Source: ZC4RG29 sp964521255
Lineage (GTDB): Bacteria > Bacteroidota > Bacteroidia > Cytophagales > Cyclobacteriaceae
Direction of reading: 5' to 3'
Assembly: GCA_964521255.1 (NCBI GenBank)
Contig: CAZFRM010000002.1
Span: forward strand, 62,001 to 126,000
Length of the DNA stretch: 64,000 nucleotides
Part shown: positions 9,658 through 17,593 of the stretch, piece after piece
Layout of the letters: the number at the start of each line of letters is the position of its first letter
How positions within the stretch are numbered: position 1 is the first letter of the stretch
Notes under the pieces: model-generated
Database searches by the model: none
The model's input: the letters and a program-made list of their open reading frames with translations, nothing else
What the model was told of the DNA's origin: nothing
Position numbers and translations under genes: made by a program

Positions 9658-10266
9658 ATGCCGAGTTGGACAACACATACCGAAGGTGGAAGCTGGAATG
9701 GCGGCGGAACCGAGGTTCGCGATTGCAGTGTGACGCAACAGCGCGATATAACAAACGCTTTTAACAATTTCATCAACAGTGCAGCATTGAATTGTTCCCC
9801 GGGGATACGGGACAAGTTGCGTTCCAAATTTAATGACGTGGAAATTGACTGCACCGACTCAGAGTGCAGTCGCCTGGATGGCAGAACGTCTGGGAATAAG
9901 ATATTGATTTGTAATACCACTCCAACTCGTGTAGGACCAGTGCTTTTGCATGAACTGGTACATGCCTGCGGCGGAACGGAACTTGATGCAGAAGCCATTG
10001 AGCATGCATGTTTTGTGTTTAATGGAGCTACCGCTCCGTTCGGTGATGATTGGGATAAATTCAGAGGTGAAACCGATGAGCTTAATGATAATGAAAAAGA
10101 GCGCGTGGGCGAGTTCGTTATTTGGAATTCTGATACGGGCGAAGTTTGGCAAAAAATTGTGGAAGGTGGCAGTTGGGCCAGTAGCGGAACAGTAAAGAAG
10201 GGCACTAGATGTTTCCAGTCGAATGATTGGATACATACCTATGATTCCGGCGGTTCATGGGTCTAG
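9658..10266 (+). CDS. predicted HExxH zinc metallopeptidase with GGSW motifs
   Basis: A 202-residue protein with a zinc metallopeptidase signature: LLHELVHACGG (His98, Glu99, His102), followed by TELDAEAIEHACF, where Glu108, Asp110 or Glu112 could be the third ligand. Three GGSW motifs stand at residues 10-13, 170-173 and 198-201. The first two are each followed by a small-residue stretch and a Cys, giving a repeated module at both ends of the catalytic core. There is no signal peptide, so it probably acts in the cytoplasm. Its stop overlaps the start of the next gene by 10 bases, implying translational coupling to the cyclase-like gene. A proteolytic role in maturing a partner protein is possible. 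No family is named with confidence. Confidence 0.65.
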   Translation: MPSWTTHTEGGSWNGGGTEVRDCSVTQQRDITNAFNNFINSAALNCSPGIRDKLRSKFNDVEIDCTDSECSRLDGRTSGNKILICNTTPTRVGPVLLHELVHACGGTELDAEAIEHACFVFNGATAPFGDDWDKFRGETDELNDNEKERVGEFVIWNSDTGEVWQKIVEGGSWASSGTVKKGTRCFQSNDWIHTYDSGGSWV

Positions 10267-11249
10267 ATCCTATTTTCCGCCGTGGAATTCATTTTCTACA
10301 ATGTGATTTTCAGTCACGAGGATATTGGGAAGATTTTGAAACTCTTGCTGGTGAGAGTGATTTGTGGGTGACGGCGTATGTAGGACGTCAGCTTATGGAT
10401 GTGCGAATTGACTATTGTTATCCGCTTGTTCGTGCGGCATGGTCCTATCTTCGTTCAAATCGATGGGGCCTTCCCCGAACAAAATGGGGTTTCAATCGAC
10501 ATGTCCCATCCGACGCCGACAGTACATGCTGGGCCGTATCGCTTGGGGAAGCACTCAATACCCAATCGAAACCAATGGAAAAGGCAAAGAATTTTCTGCG
10601 ACAGCACATCGATCCTAATGGTGGTGTAGCAACCTTTTCCAATGACTACCGCATCCGCTTGTTCACTAAACTTCGCAAAGACATTTCCTTCCGTGGATGG
10701 TGTGGGACTCATAGTTGTGTTACGGGAGCCCTATTGCTGATACCTTCGGTAGTTAAGCCGGAGACCATCAAATTCGCCATTCAGGCTCAAAAACCCAGCG
10801 GCGAATGGACTTCTTATTGGTGGGTAACCCCAGCCTATGCGACCGGATTAATGGCTGAAGGTCTTCGGCTTTATTCACCTAATCACGCGGACGAAGCGAT
10901 AGAAAAGTCAATTGATGAGGCAGTTCATTGGGCCAGGAAAAAACTTCAAGACTCACATGAGTTGAGTCCATTTGAAATTTCCTTTCTGCTTAGAACATTG
11001 TTGGTCGCGAGGAAACCTGTTATGAACGAGATCGATGTATGCAAAGAAAGGTTGTTTAGTCAACAGCTGCCCGACGGATCATGGCCATCGTCTGCCCTCC
11101 TACAAATTCCGCCACCCGATGTTGAAGACCCGTCTTCTTACAAACAATGGCGATTGAATGGAAAAGGTGGGGGATCAATTATTAGCGACAAAAATCGTTC
11201 TTTTACTACTGCCTCTGTGATCAACGCCTTGGCCAAGACCTACACATGA
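10257..11249 (+). CDS. squalene-cyclase/prenyltransferase-like alpha-barrel protein
   Basis: A 330-residue protein resembling the alpha/alpha-barrel (terpenoid cyclase/prenyltransferase, TPC) superfamily. Seen directly: a SDADSTCWAVSL motif at residues 85-96, at the place where class II terpene cyclases carry DxDD, and QW-like repeats SGEWTSYWWVTPAYAT and DGSWPSSALLQIP. The second Asp pair of DxDD is replaced (DADS), so proton-initiated cyclisation is uncertain. At about half the length of squalene-hopene cyclase it would make one barrel only. It overlaps both neighbours (10 bases upstream, ATGA downstream) and so is part of a coupled operon with a class I isoprenoid-synthase-like protein. 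The two together could form a split two-domain terpene synthase. The product is unknown. Confidence 0.7.
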   Translation: MGLDPIFRRGIHFLQCDFQSRGYWEDFETLAGESDLWVTAYVGRQLMDVRIDYCYPLVRAAWSYLRSNRWGLPRTKWGFNRHVPSDADSTCWAVSLGEALNTQSKPMEKAKNFLRQHIDPNGGVATFSNDYRIRLFTKLRKDISFRGWCGTHSCVTGALLLIPSVVKPETIKFAIQAQKPSGEWTSYWWVTPAYATGLMAEGLRLYSPNHADEAIEKSIDEAVHWARKKLQDSHELSPFEISFLLRTLLVARKPVMNEIDVCKERLFSQQLPDGSWPSSALLQIPPPDVEDPSSYKQWRLNGKGGGSIISDKNRSFTTASVINALAKTYT

Positions 11250-12175
11250 CGCAAGAACACTACCTTGCTCAGGCAATTCACGATGTGACTTGCCATATCG
11301 AAAGCAAAATCACCCGGGAGGAGTATATGCTGTTTCGAAAGCAAGTCGATCAGAAAGGGAGCGAACAACTTGAACGACTAACGACTTTATTAGGCAGCGG
11401 AATTGAGCGATTCAGTCGGCGGGCCGGCCTTAGGAATGAAACCGTTGTAAGGATTTTAGGTTTCGGCTACCTCAAAGCATCGTATTTTCTTTCCGGGATC
11501 ACTGATAAGGATAAAGAAACTTTTCATCACCTCGGTGCTGTTGCCAATCTCATAGTCTCTCTTTACGATCACATAATTGATCAATTTTCCATGCGACGTA
11601 ATCCGCTTACACCGAAAATGTTCCTGAATGCACTTAATGGAAGGAGTTTATTTCTCCGGTTTACCTATAGCCGAACGCAACGAGTATTTTATGACATAGT
11701 GCGTTATTATCTTTCGACATTACGTACAATCTGCGTGGATCGGAATCAACAATCCATCTACGAGACAATTACTCTGCTCATCTTTCGAATGTATTCCGCC
11801 GAACGAGCTTGTGCCGTTGGAAGGTCTAATGTTACTGATCACGCAAGAAAATCAGCGCTACCTATTGTGATGACAGGCATCACAGGATGGCTTTGTATGC
11901 CCTCCCCGCTTGACCGCTGGAAACACTTGCTCAGAATGTATCGAATCGGAATTTTTCTGGGACAGGTGGATGACCTTGTAGATTTTGAAGAAGATAAAAA
12001 ATCCGGTGACGTCAATCAATTTATTAATGATCCTGCCCCAAATCCCCGTCTTGGGTTTTCATTAATTAACGCATTGGAAAATTTTGAACAGCAACGACGA
12101 TCACCATGCACTGACCACCTACAGCATCTCCTGTCTATTTGTACGTTATCCTGGATGGGCGGATATCGCGGTTAA
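11246..12175 (+). CDS. class I isoprenoid-synthase-like protein
   Basis: A 309-residue, all-helical protein. Two acidic motifs fit the Mg-diphosphate sites of class I isoprenoid synthases: SLYDHIIDQ (Asp108, Asp112) and GQVDDLVDFEEDKKSGDVN (Asp242, Asp243, Asp246, Glu249, Asp250). The spacing of about 130 residues between them is normal for the fold. It has no transmembrane pattern of UbiA enzymes. The start overlaps the previous stop (ATGA at 11,246). It may prenylate, couple or cyclise an allylic diphosphate that the alpha-barrel partner then handles, or the reverse. The gene is the last of the operon and is followed by the integrase on the other strand. No terminator is seen between them. 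Confidence 0.7.
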   Translation: MTQEHYLAQAIHDVTCHIESKITREEYMLFRKQVDQKGSEQLERLTTLLGSGIERFSRRAGLRNETVVRILGFGYLKASYFLSGITDKDKETFHHLGAVANLIVSLYDHIIDQFSMRRNPLTPKMFLNALNGRSLFLRFTYSRTQRVFYDIVRYYLSTLRTICVDRNQQSIYETITLLIFRMYSAERACAVGRSNVTDHARKSALPIVMTGITGWLCMPSPLDRWKHLLRMYRIGIFLGQVDDLVDFEEDKKSGDVNQFINDPAPNPRLGFSLINALENFEQQRRSPCTDHLQHLLSICTLSWMGGYRG

Positions 12176-12276
12176 ATTATCGATTCTCCAATTCCGATTA
12201 CAAAAACTTTTGCTTCGCCTGGAATAATCATATGATGAAAATGACGTATTGGCTATGCAATTTTTGGAGGATCCGA

Positions 12277-13521
12277 TTATCCTTGCTTCGAATTCGCATC
12301 AATTGTTTTTATTTTAAATTTTTCTCTGAGTGATTTCATATCGTCGCTTACTTTTTTGTCGAGAATCTTGGCGTAGTGTTGGGTGGTCTTCAAATTTTTA
12401 TGGCCAAGCATTTTGCTTACCGATTCGATTGGAACACCATTCGTTAATGTAACGGTGGTTGCAAACGTATGGCGAGCAGTGTGATAGGTCATCTTCTTAG
12501 TGATCCCACACAGATCAGCAATCTCTTTGAGATAAGCATTCATTTTTTGATTGCTAAGAATTGGTAACAGCCTATCTTTATTTAGACATTGTGGATGGAG
12601 TCTATACTTATCCAGAATTTCTTGAGCGGGTGGTAAGATCGGAATCCTTGATGAAGTTTCAGTCTTCTGTCGCTTTGTGAATATCCATTTTTCTCCATCA
12701 ATTCCTGTAGCAATTTCGTTCCTCTTTAATTTTTGAACATCTGCGTAAGCAAGGCCGGTGTAACAGCTAAATAAAAAAATATCACGCACTTGATTTATCC
12801 TCTCGCTTACAAAACTTTTTAGGCTAATAATTTCAAGTTCTTCATTCGTTAAGTATGGTCGGTCGGTCTCATGCTTTGTCATTTTAAAACCGATGAACGG
12901 ATCACGATCTAACCAGCCATTCTTCAAGCAGATGTGTACAATCTTTTTGAAATTGGTGAGGTACTTAATTGTGCTGTTGTGATTACACTTTCTTTTTGTC
13001 TTAAGCCAAAACTCGTAGTCTGTGATGAATTGATATTTTAGTGATGTCACTGGTAGATCCTGTGATTTATAATACTCCAAAATAAATTGCCTTGTATGTC
13101 CAAGGGAAATTTCATAGCGCCTGTGCGTTGACTGCGAATACTGTTGCCCAATTAATTCTTTAACCTGATCATTATGATGTTGAAAAATTTCCAACAACAT
13201 GCGAGCTCTTTCTTTAACACCACGCCACTGTCTGACAAATTCATCAATGGTTACATCAAGATCAGTAGTAATCACCTTCTTTTGGATATCAAATGCTTTT
13301 GCACGCAATACATCCAAATACTCGTTAAGCTCCTGGATTTCCCTCGTACTACCTTTTGCCCTACCGGCCTCTGCTGACCACTTTGTAAGTATCACGTTTC
13401 TACCAGTTGCAGTTTCAAAACGTTTACCATTGACGGTCACTCGTAAATAAATTGGAACATCGCCATCTGCATTTGATTTAGATTTTCTTGCGTAGAAAAG
13501 AACTTTAATCATGGCACCCAT
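12277..13521 (-). CDS. tyrosine-type site-specific recombinase (integrase)
   Basis: A 414-residue integrase of the Bacteroidetes type. The N-terminal arm-binding part starts at MIKVLFYARKSK (a start at Met4 is equally plausible). A SAM-like core-binding region follows (about 120-210), then the catalytic domain: SCYTGLAYADV (about 252-262), Lys283 in FTKRQKTETS, YHTARHTF with His347 and Arg350, LGHKN with His374, and the nucleophile Tyr383 in TQHYAKI. The first catalytic Arg is Ala in TGLAYAD, as in many CTnDOT-like integrases. The gene lies immediately downstream of the ssrA 3' end and its terminator. It therefore probably recombines at the ssrA T-arm region and would define an island extending to lower coordinates. 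No excisionase is seen. Confidence 0.9.
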   Translation of the reverse strand: MGAMIKVLFYARKSKSNADGDVPIYLRVTVNGKRFETATGRNVILTKWSAEAGRAKGSTREIQELNEYLDVLRAKAFDIQKKVITTDLDVTIDEFVRQWRGVKERARMLLEIFQHHNDQVKELIGQQYSQSTHRRYEISLGHTRQFILEYYKSQDLPVTSLKYQFITDYEFWLKTKRKCNHNSTIKYLTNFKKIVHICLKNGWLDRDPFIGFKMTKHETDRPYLTNEELEIISLKSFVSERINQVRDIFLFSCYTGLAYADVQKLKRNEIATGIDGEKWIFTKRQKTETSSRIPILPPAQEILDKYRLHPQCLNKDRLLPILSNQKMNAYLKEIADLCGITKKMTYHTARHTFATTVTLTNGVPIESVSKMLGHKNLKTTQHYAKILDKKVSDDMKSLREKFKIKTIDANSKQG

Positions 13522-13713
13522 AAGCAGGTTTTTAAAAGGTTTTAAAATTGAATTTTACCTGTACTGAAGTCAAGATGTTCATCTTTTGAACTGCTTGATT
13601 GTCAGTTAATTTTGGGTCAATTCGGTGCACTTTTTTTTCGGCTTTCTTAGTGCACCGAATTTCCCCCTTACGGATTGCGAAATGATGAATGATTTGATAA
13701 GGTATAAAACAAA

Positions 13714-13746
13714 AAAAGCCCCAATCCATAATGGATTGAGGCTTTT
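13714..13746 (-). terminator. intrinsic terminator of ssrA
   Basis: On the minus strand AAAAGCCTCAATCCA and TGGATTGGGGCTTTT form a long stem with a three-base loop, followed by a T-rich run. It lies about 25 bases beyond the tmRNA 3' end. Confidence 0.8.
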
Positions 13747-13769
13747 GATTTTGTTTGATTGGGGACTTG

Positions 13770-14212
13770 TGGAGCCGGAGAGAATCGAACTCTCGTCCAG
13801 AGAAGATGACAGCGTACTTTCTACATGCTTAGTTGACTTTGATTGTCGGAAGAAAGTCCGCCGTCGCCAGGGCTATGGCGGACAAGCAAGGCAGGCAACA
13901 GCCTAAACTTCTCCTTAGTTACTGTGTCTTAGCCGCGCTTAGCAACAATCACGCGGAGCAGCTCTGCATTACGACACCGCTATACCAGCGCCGGCAGAAC
14001 GTGGGCGCTGAGCGATGATGGCTTCTCCGATCTTATCGGAGATAAGCTAACCTGACGTTAAATCAGATTAAGCAGCCATGGCGTAGTTAGACTCGCCAAG
14101 TATGGTTTTAGGACTATCTTTTCAAGCCTGCTTGTCGCAGACAAGGCTCTCATCCCATGAGCCTGCATGCTTGCATACGTCATCAAACATCCTGTCAAAA
14201 CCGGTCGGCCCC
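13770..14212 (-). ncRNA. ssrA: transfer-messenger RNA (tmRNA)
   Basis: Rescues stalled ribosomes with SmpB by acting as tRNA-Ala and then as mRNA. The 5' end GGGGCCGACCGG (14,212 downward) pairs with the 3' end CGGCTCC-A (13,777-13,770) as a seven-pair acceptor stem with one G-U. The T-arm GAGAGTTCGATTCTC is intact and CCA is not encoded. The tag reading frame is at 14,097-14,068: GESNYAMAA then TAA, giving AGESNYAMAA with the tRNA-borne Ala. The NYAMAA ending is typical of Bacteroidota. The RNA is about 443 bases, longer than the usual 350-400. The excess is accounted for at least partly by a palindrome at 13,856-13,883 in the 3' pseudoknot region. The adjoining integrase suggests the 3' end is an attachment site. 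Confidence 0.95.
13856..13883. repeat. palindromic insertion inside ssrA
   Basis: GTCCGCC and GGCGGAC (7-base arms) flank a 14-base loop, followed by aagcaaggcaggcaa. This hairpin resembles the short GC-rich palindromes dispersed through Bacteroidota genomes rather than conserved tmRNA sequence. It sits between the last pseudoknot and the tRNA-like domain, a part of tmRNA known to tolerate length change. Confidence 0.6.
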
Positions 14213-14262
14213 AGATGTTATGAATATGCTTTTTTCAAAGAACGTTTCGGAAAAGGGAGACA

Positions 14263-14270
14263 AATATATG
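14263..14270 (-). promoter_or_regulatory. candidate -7 promoter box for ssrA
   Basis: TATATTTG on the minus strand matches the Bacteroidota -7 consensus TAnnTTTG. It lies about 50 bases upstream of the mature tmRNA 5' end, which would leave a short precursor leader removed by RNase P. A convincing -33 box was not seen. Confidence 0.4.
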
Positions 14271-14281
14271 TGAGAAAAAGT

Positions 14282-14494
14282 TCAACTACCTTGATTTTTT
14301 GACCGCTTATTCATCTTCATAAAACTTATAAACTGAAGAGGTTTCTTCTCCAGGAGTTGCATCGATTTTTTAAGTTGTTGATGTGAAACATAATCCTGCA
14401 ATCCAATAAGAATGCATTCCGTAATATTTTTCCCACCGCTGAACTTTTTGACCTCCTCAATCAAATCCTCTGGTAATAATACGGTTACTTTCAT
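14282..14494 (-). CDS. orphan ribbon-helix-helix antitoxin-like protein
   Basis: A 70-residue protein starting MKVTVLLPEDLIEEVKKFSGGKNITECILIGL, the beta-strand/helix/helix pattern of ribbon-helix-helix DNA-binding antitoxins of the VapB/MetJ-Arc type. Such antitoxins normally repress their own operon and neutralise a PIN-domain toxin encoded just downstream. Here the downstream DNA is the ssrA promoter and gene, and no toxin frame is present, so it is either an orphan regulator or a remnant. The C-terminal toxin-binding tail (QLLEKKPLQFISFM) is still present. Confidence 0.7.
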   Translation of the reverse strand: MKVTVLLPEDLIEEVKKFSGGKNITECILIGLQDYVSHQQLKKSMQLLEKKPLQFISFMKMNKRSKNQGS

Positions 14495-14750
14495 AGTTCA
14501 GCGATCTTATTCCTTCATTTTATCAAATTATATTCAAAAGGGTATGAACAGGCAGCCAGTACCGCAAAGAGGGAAACGCTGTCAGGAACGTGGCTGGAAA
14601 AAGATTCAGCCTTAATGGTTCATTTCTGAACTAATCTAAAGTCCTGTACTTCATTAACTAAAACTAATTTACAAATTAGCAAGAACAAGTTTTCGCTAAA
14701 TTTTCAATTCACATTTTGTCCAGACTGGTTACCCGATTATCTTGCGGCCA

Positions 14751-16432
14751 ATGGAAAACTTTGTTGTTTCAGCACGAAAGTACAGACCCACAGGATTTGA
14801 CGAAGTGGTGGGACAAGAGCACATTACCACCACGCTCAAGAATGCTATCGACAACAATAAACTGGCGCAGGCGCTTCTTTTTTGCGGGCCTCGCGGCGTT
14901 GGAAAAACTACTTGCGCACGCATTGTAGCGCGTCTTATTAATGGTTTCGAAGAAAGAGCTGAAAATAATTCACTGAACATCTTTGAACTTGACGCTGCTT
15001 CAAATAATTCAGTAGACGATATTCGAAATCTTATTGACCAGGTGCGTTACCCGCCTCAATTCGGAAAGTTCAAAGTCTATATTATTGATGAAGTTCACAT
15101 GCTTTCCAATGCCGCCTTCAATGCATTTTTGAAGACATTGGAAGAGCCACCATCATACGCCATTTTTATTCTCGCCACAACAGAAAAGCATAAGGTAATA
15201 CCAACTATACTTTCGCGTTGCCAGATATTTGATTTCAATCGCATTCAGATCAGCGACATCGCTCATCATCTGAAAAAGATTTCACAACGTGAAAACATTC
15301 CAGCTGAAGATGAAGCGCTACACCTGATCGCACAAAAAGCTGATGGCGCTTTGCGCGATGCTCTCTCCATTTTCGACCTGATGGTGACTTACTCGTCGGG
15401 TAAGGGAATTACATTTAAGGATACGCTCGCAAATCTTCATATCCTGGATTATGACTATTACTTCCAGGTGATCGATACATTCCTTTCAGCGAATCATACG
15501 CAGTCGCTATTGTTGTTCGATGAAATTCTTCGCAAAGGATTTGACGGACACAATTTTATTATTGGCCTGGCGGAACACATCCGAAACCTGCTGATCTCGC
15601 AAGATGCACGTACGGTGCAACTGATGGAAGTACCGGACAGCGTGAAGAAAAAATATCACGAACAGGCAAAGACCGCATCATCATCGTTATTGCTTACCTG
15701 GTTGAATATGGCCAGCCAATGTGATATTAATTACAAGACAAGCAAGAGCCAACGATTGCTTGTAGAGCTTACGCTTATGAAGATGGCAAACGTTAATGCT
15801 GTTTTTCAACTTAACTCCTTACCCTCTTCCCCGGAAGCAGGCTTAAAAAAAAAATTGACGACACCAGTATAGCGGCTTCTCCTGTTCAGCGAAAGCAGGA
15901 AGAAAAAACTGTTCCATCATCTGATTCAACCCACACTACACCAATCCCAACGCCTCCTTCCTTACCAAAGAATGACACCAGGCCAAAAGTTTCTTTAAAG
16001 ACGCCAAAACTAAGTGATCTTGTAAAAGGTGAAAAGAAAAATTCAGAACCCACTGTTTCAAAAGTTGTACAAGATGATAAGCCTTATTCTGAAGAAGATT
16101 TACAAAATGCCTGGAATGAATTTGCTGAAAAGAGAAAAGCTTACCAGGCAGACTACCAACTGCTCACTCAACCTTTTAACAGAAAGGGTAATGATATAAT
16201 CGTTCACCTGTATTCCATACAAGAGACAATCTTTAGTAATATCAGATCAGACTTAACAACCTTCATTCGCGAAAGGCTTCAAAATTTTTCCATTACGGTT
16301 AATGGCGAACTGATTGAAGGTGAAACCAAAAAAATGCTGTACACCAATCGTGAGAAACTGGAACACCTCATGGAGAAAAATCCTGCGCTGAAAGAACTGA
16401 AGGAACGGTTGGGGTTGGATACGGATTTTTGA
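14751..16432 (+). CDS. dnaX: DNA polymerase III subunits gamma/tau, with a -1 frameshift
   Basis: The clamp-loader ATPase of the replicative polymerase. The start chosen is the ATG at 14,751 (MENFVVSARKYRP), typical of the family. An upstream in-frame TTG at 14,742 is less likely. Visible motifs: Walker A GPRGVGKT (residues 46-53), IYIIDEVHMLS-type Walker B, sensor 1 ATTEKHK, and ILSRCQIFDFNRI with the SRC Arg finger. The usual zinc-binding Cys cluster after ARI is absent (RLINGFEERAENNSLN). Frame 0 ends at TAG 15,870-15,872 just after a run of ten A at 15,845-15,854, giving a 373-residue gamma-like form. A -1 shift there opens 192 further codons (PVQRKQEEK... KELKERLGLDTDF) to TGA 16,430-16,432, giving a tau-like product of about 560 residues with a Pro/Lys-rich linker and a C-terminal domain. 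Confidence 0.88.
15845..15854 (+). other. slippery run of ten A in dnaX
   Basis: Ten consecutive A read as three Lys codons in frame 0. A -1 shift, by ribosomal or polymerase slippage, connects the ATPase part of dnaX to the open tau-like frame. The zero-frame stop follows six codons later. Homopolymer slippage in dnaX is known from Thermus thermophilus, and -1 frameshifting from Escherichia coli. A sequencing error in the homopolymer is the alternative explanation. Confidence 0.6.
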
Positions 16433-16751
16433 AGGGACGAAGTACGAAGGGTCAAAGACGATGAAATACTGATAACAAAACTATTACATTTCAAATACCC
16501 AATTTATTAATCGTTTAGTGATTTAGTGCTACTTAGTTCATTCAAAAATCTTATGATACAAACGAAAAAATGGCAGTAAGCAAATGGCAATAAGCAATTT
16601 TGCCTACTGCGATTGCCTATTGCCTACTTTTCAACATTGGTTAATATCTGTTGATAAAATGTTTTATATTAATAAATGATGCTCTCATTAATATGTACAT
16701 CGAACGAAATGTATTCAATTAAAATTTGGTGCAGGAAGGCAATCTATCGAA
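16433..16751. other. intergenic region with low-complexity inverted repeat
   Basis: 319 bases between dnaX and the small gene at 16,752. At about 16,570-16,635 the strings ggcagtaagcaaatggcaataagcaa and ttgcctactgcgattgcctattgcc form an imperfect inverted repeat of a kind common between Cytophagales genes. No gene or clear promoter is seen. Confidence 0.4.
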
Positions 16752-16997
16752 ATGTGGAAAGAATACCTGAACCATGTTCAGAAAGATGACGATCAAATCC
16801 ACGGCCGTTTATTGACCGACGTATCCGGAAAAGGATATACCCTTATTTTTGAGCAGAGTTTTTCAACATTCGCGGAAGCAGAGCCATCGAAATGTCGATT
16901 GGTTAATCGTAGTGACTGGAAAGAATTTTACACGAAGTTCATCCCCTTATGCGAATCATCGGAACGAACATACTATAAACTTCAGGTAGGCTTTTAG
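16752..16997 (+). CDS. hypothetical protein
   Basis: An 81-residue soluble protein (MWKEYLNHVQKDDDQIHG... YYKLQVGF), rich in aromatic residues, with alternating strands and helices. No family is recognised. It has a plausible ATG start and an amino-acid composition like neighbouring genes. It is followed 16 bases later by a perfect palindrome that could act as a transcript end. Confidence 0.55.
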   Translation: MWKEYLNHVQKDDDQIHGRLLTDVSGKGYTLIFEQSFSTFAEAEPSKCRLVNRSDWKEFYTKFIPLCESSERTYYKLQVGF

Positions 16998-17013
16998 ATA
17001 AATAAATAGTTTG

Positions 17014-17043
17014 TGTAGAGACGCGATGCATCGCGTCTCTACA
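17014..17043. repeat. perfect 30-base palindrome
   Basis: TGTAGAGACGCGATG followed by its exact reverse complement CATCGCGTCTCTACA. It lies between the convergent genes at 16,752 and 17,088. It may serve as a bidirectional transcript end, but it lacks a T run and looks like a member of a dispersed palindrome family. Confidence 0.75.
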
Positions 17044-17087
17044 AGCAGTTCCCTTCGTACCTCGTTCCTCATACTTTCCTTTGTCCC

Positions 17088-17555
17088 TCATTCATTATCA
17101 GGAACAAATAGTCCCCATCCATCGCCTTCCTTGACCGTGTCAATATGAAACGTTGCTACCCACTCTTTGAATAAAAGGCGAAACCCTTCAATCTCATCAC
17201 GCAGTAATTGGAGATACTCATGATCAACAAGTTCAAGGTACTTTAAAGATGATGTGCGTGTAAGCAAACTGCGGGCATGAATTTTTATGACTACAGCATT
17301 TTCCATTTTTAAAATGTAGTCGTCCATCGCTTCTGCTCCGGCAATCTTAGCAGGAATGATGATGGAATCCTCCAGCATCAAAGATGATTGTATCTCAGCC
17401 TCGGGATCATTCTTATCCATCGTTTCAATAATTCGCTGAGCTAACTCGCGTATTTCTTCTGCTTTTTGAAATATTGGTTTGGCCTCAAGTTTTCTTCGCT
17501 CCTCTTCAGGATCGAAGTCGGGCTCGTCATCATCATCGTCATCCCACATGGGCAA
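17088..17555 (-). CDS. conserved hypothetical protein with acidic N-terminus
   Basis: A 155-residue protein. Residues 4-20 are almost all Asp, Glu and Pro (WDDDDDDEPDFDPEEE), followed by a long helical part (RKLEAKPIFQKAEEIRELAQRIIETMD) and an alpha/beta body ending FHIDTVKEGDGWGLFVPDNE. The type is conserved in Cytophagales as far as I recall, without known function. There is no signal peptide or membrane segment. The start at Met1 or Met3 cannot be separated. Confidence 0.65.
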   Translation of the reverse strand: MPMWDDDDDDEPDFDPEEERRKLEAKPIFQKAEEIRELAQRIIETMDKNDPEAEIQSSLMLEDSIIIPAKIAGAEAMDDYILKMENAVVIKIHARSLLTRTSSLKYLELVDHEYLQLLRDEIEGFRLLFKEWVATFHIDTVKEGDGWGLFVPDNE

Positions 17556-17593
17556 AATTGGTTTAAAGGAAGATACTTTATTTTCAAAAATCT

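Noticed and set aside
12178..12190. TCGATTCTC, matching part of the ssrA T-arm, at the end of the terpenoid operon
   Set aside because: Only nine bases and in the opposite orientation to ssrA, so it cannot be the island's second attachment site.
13625..13906. 93-codon ORF over the ssrA 3' end
   Set aside because: It is an artefact of the tmRNA sequence on the opposite strand.
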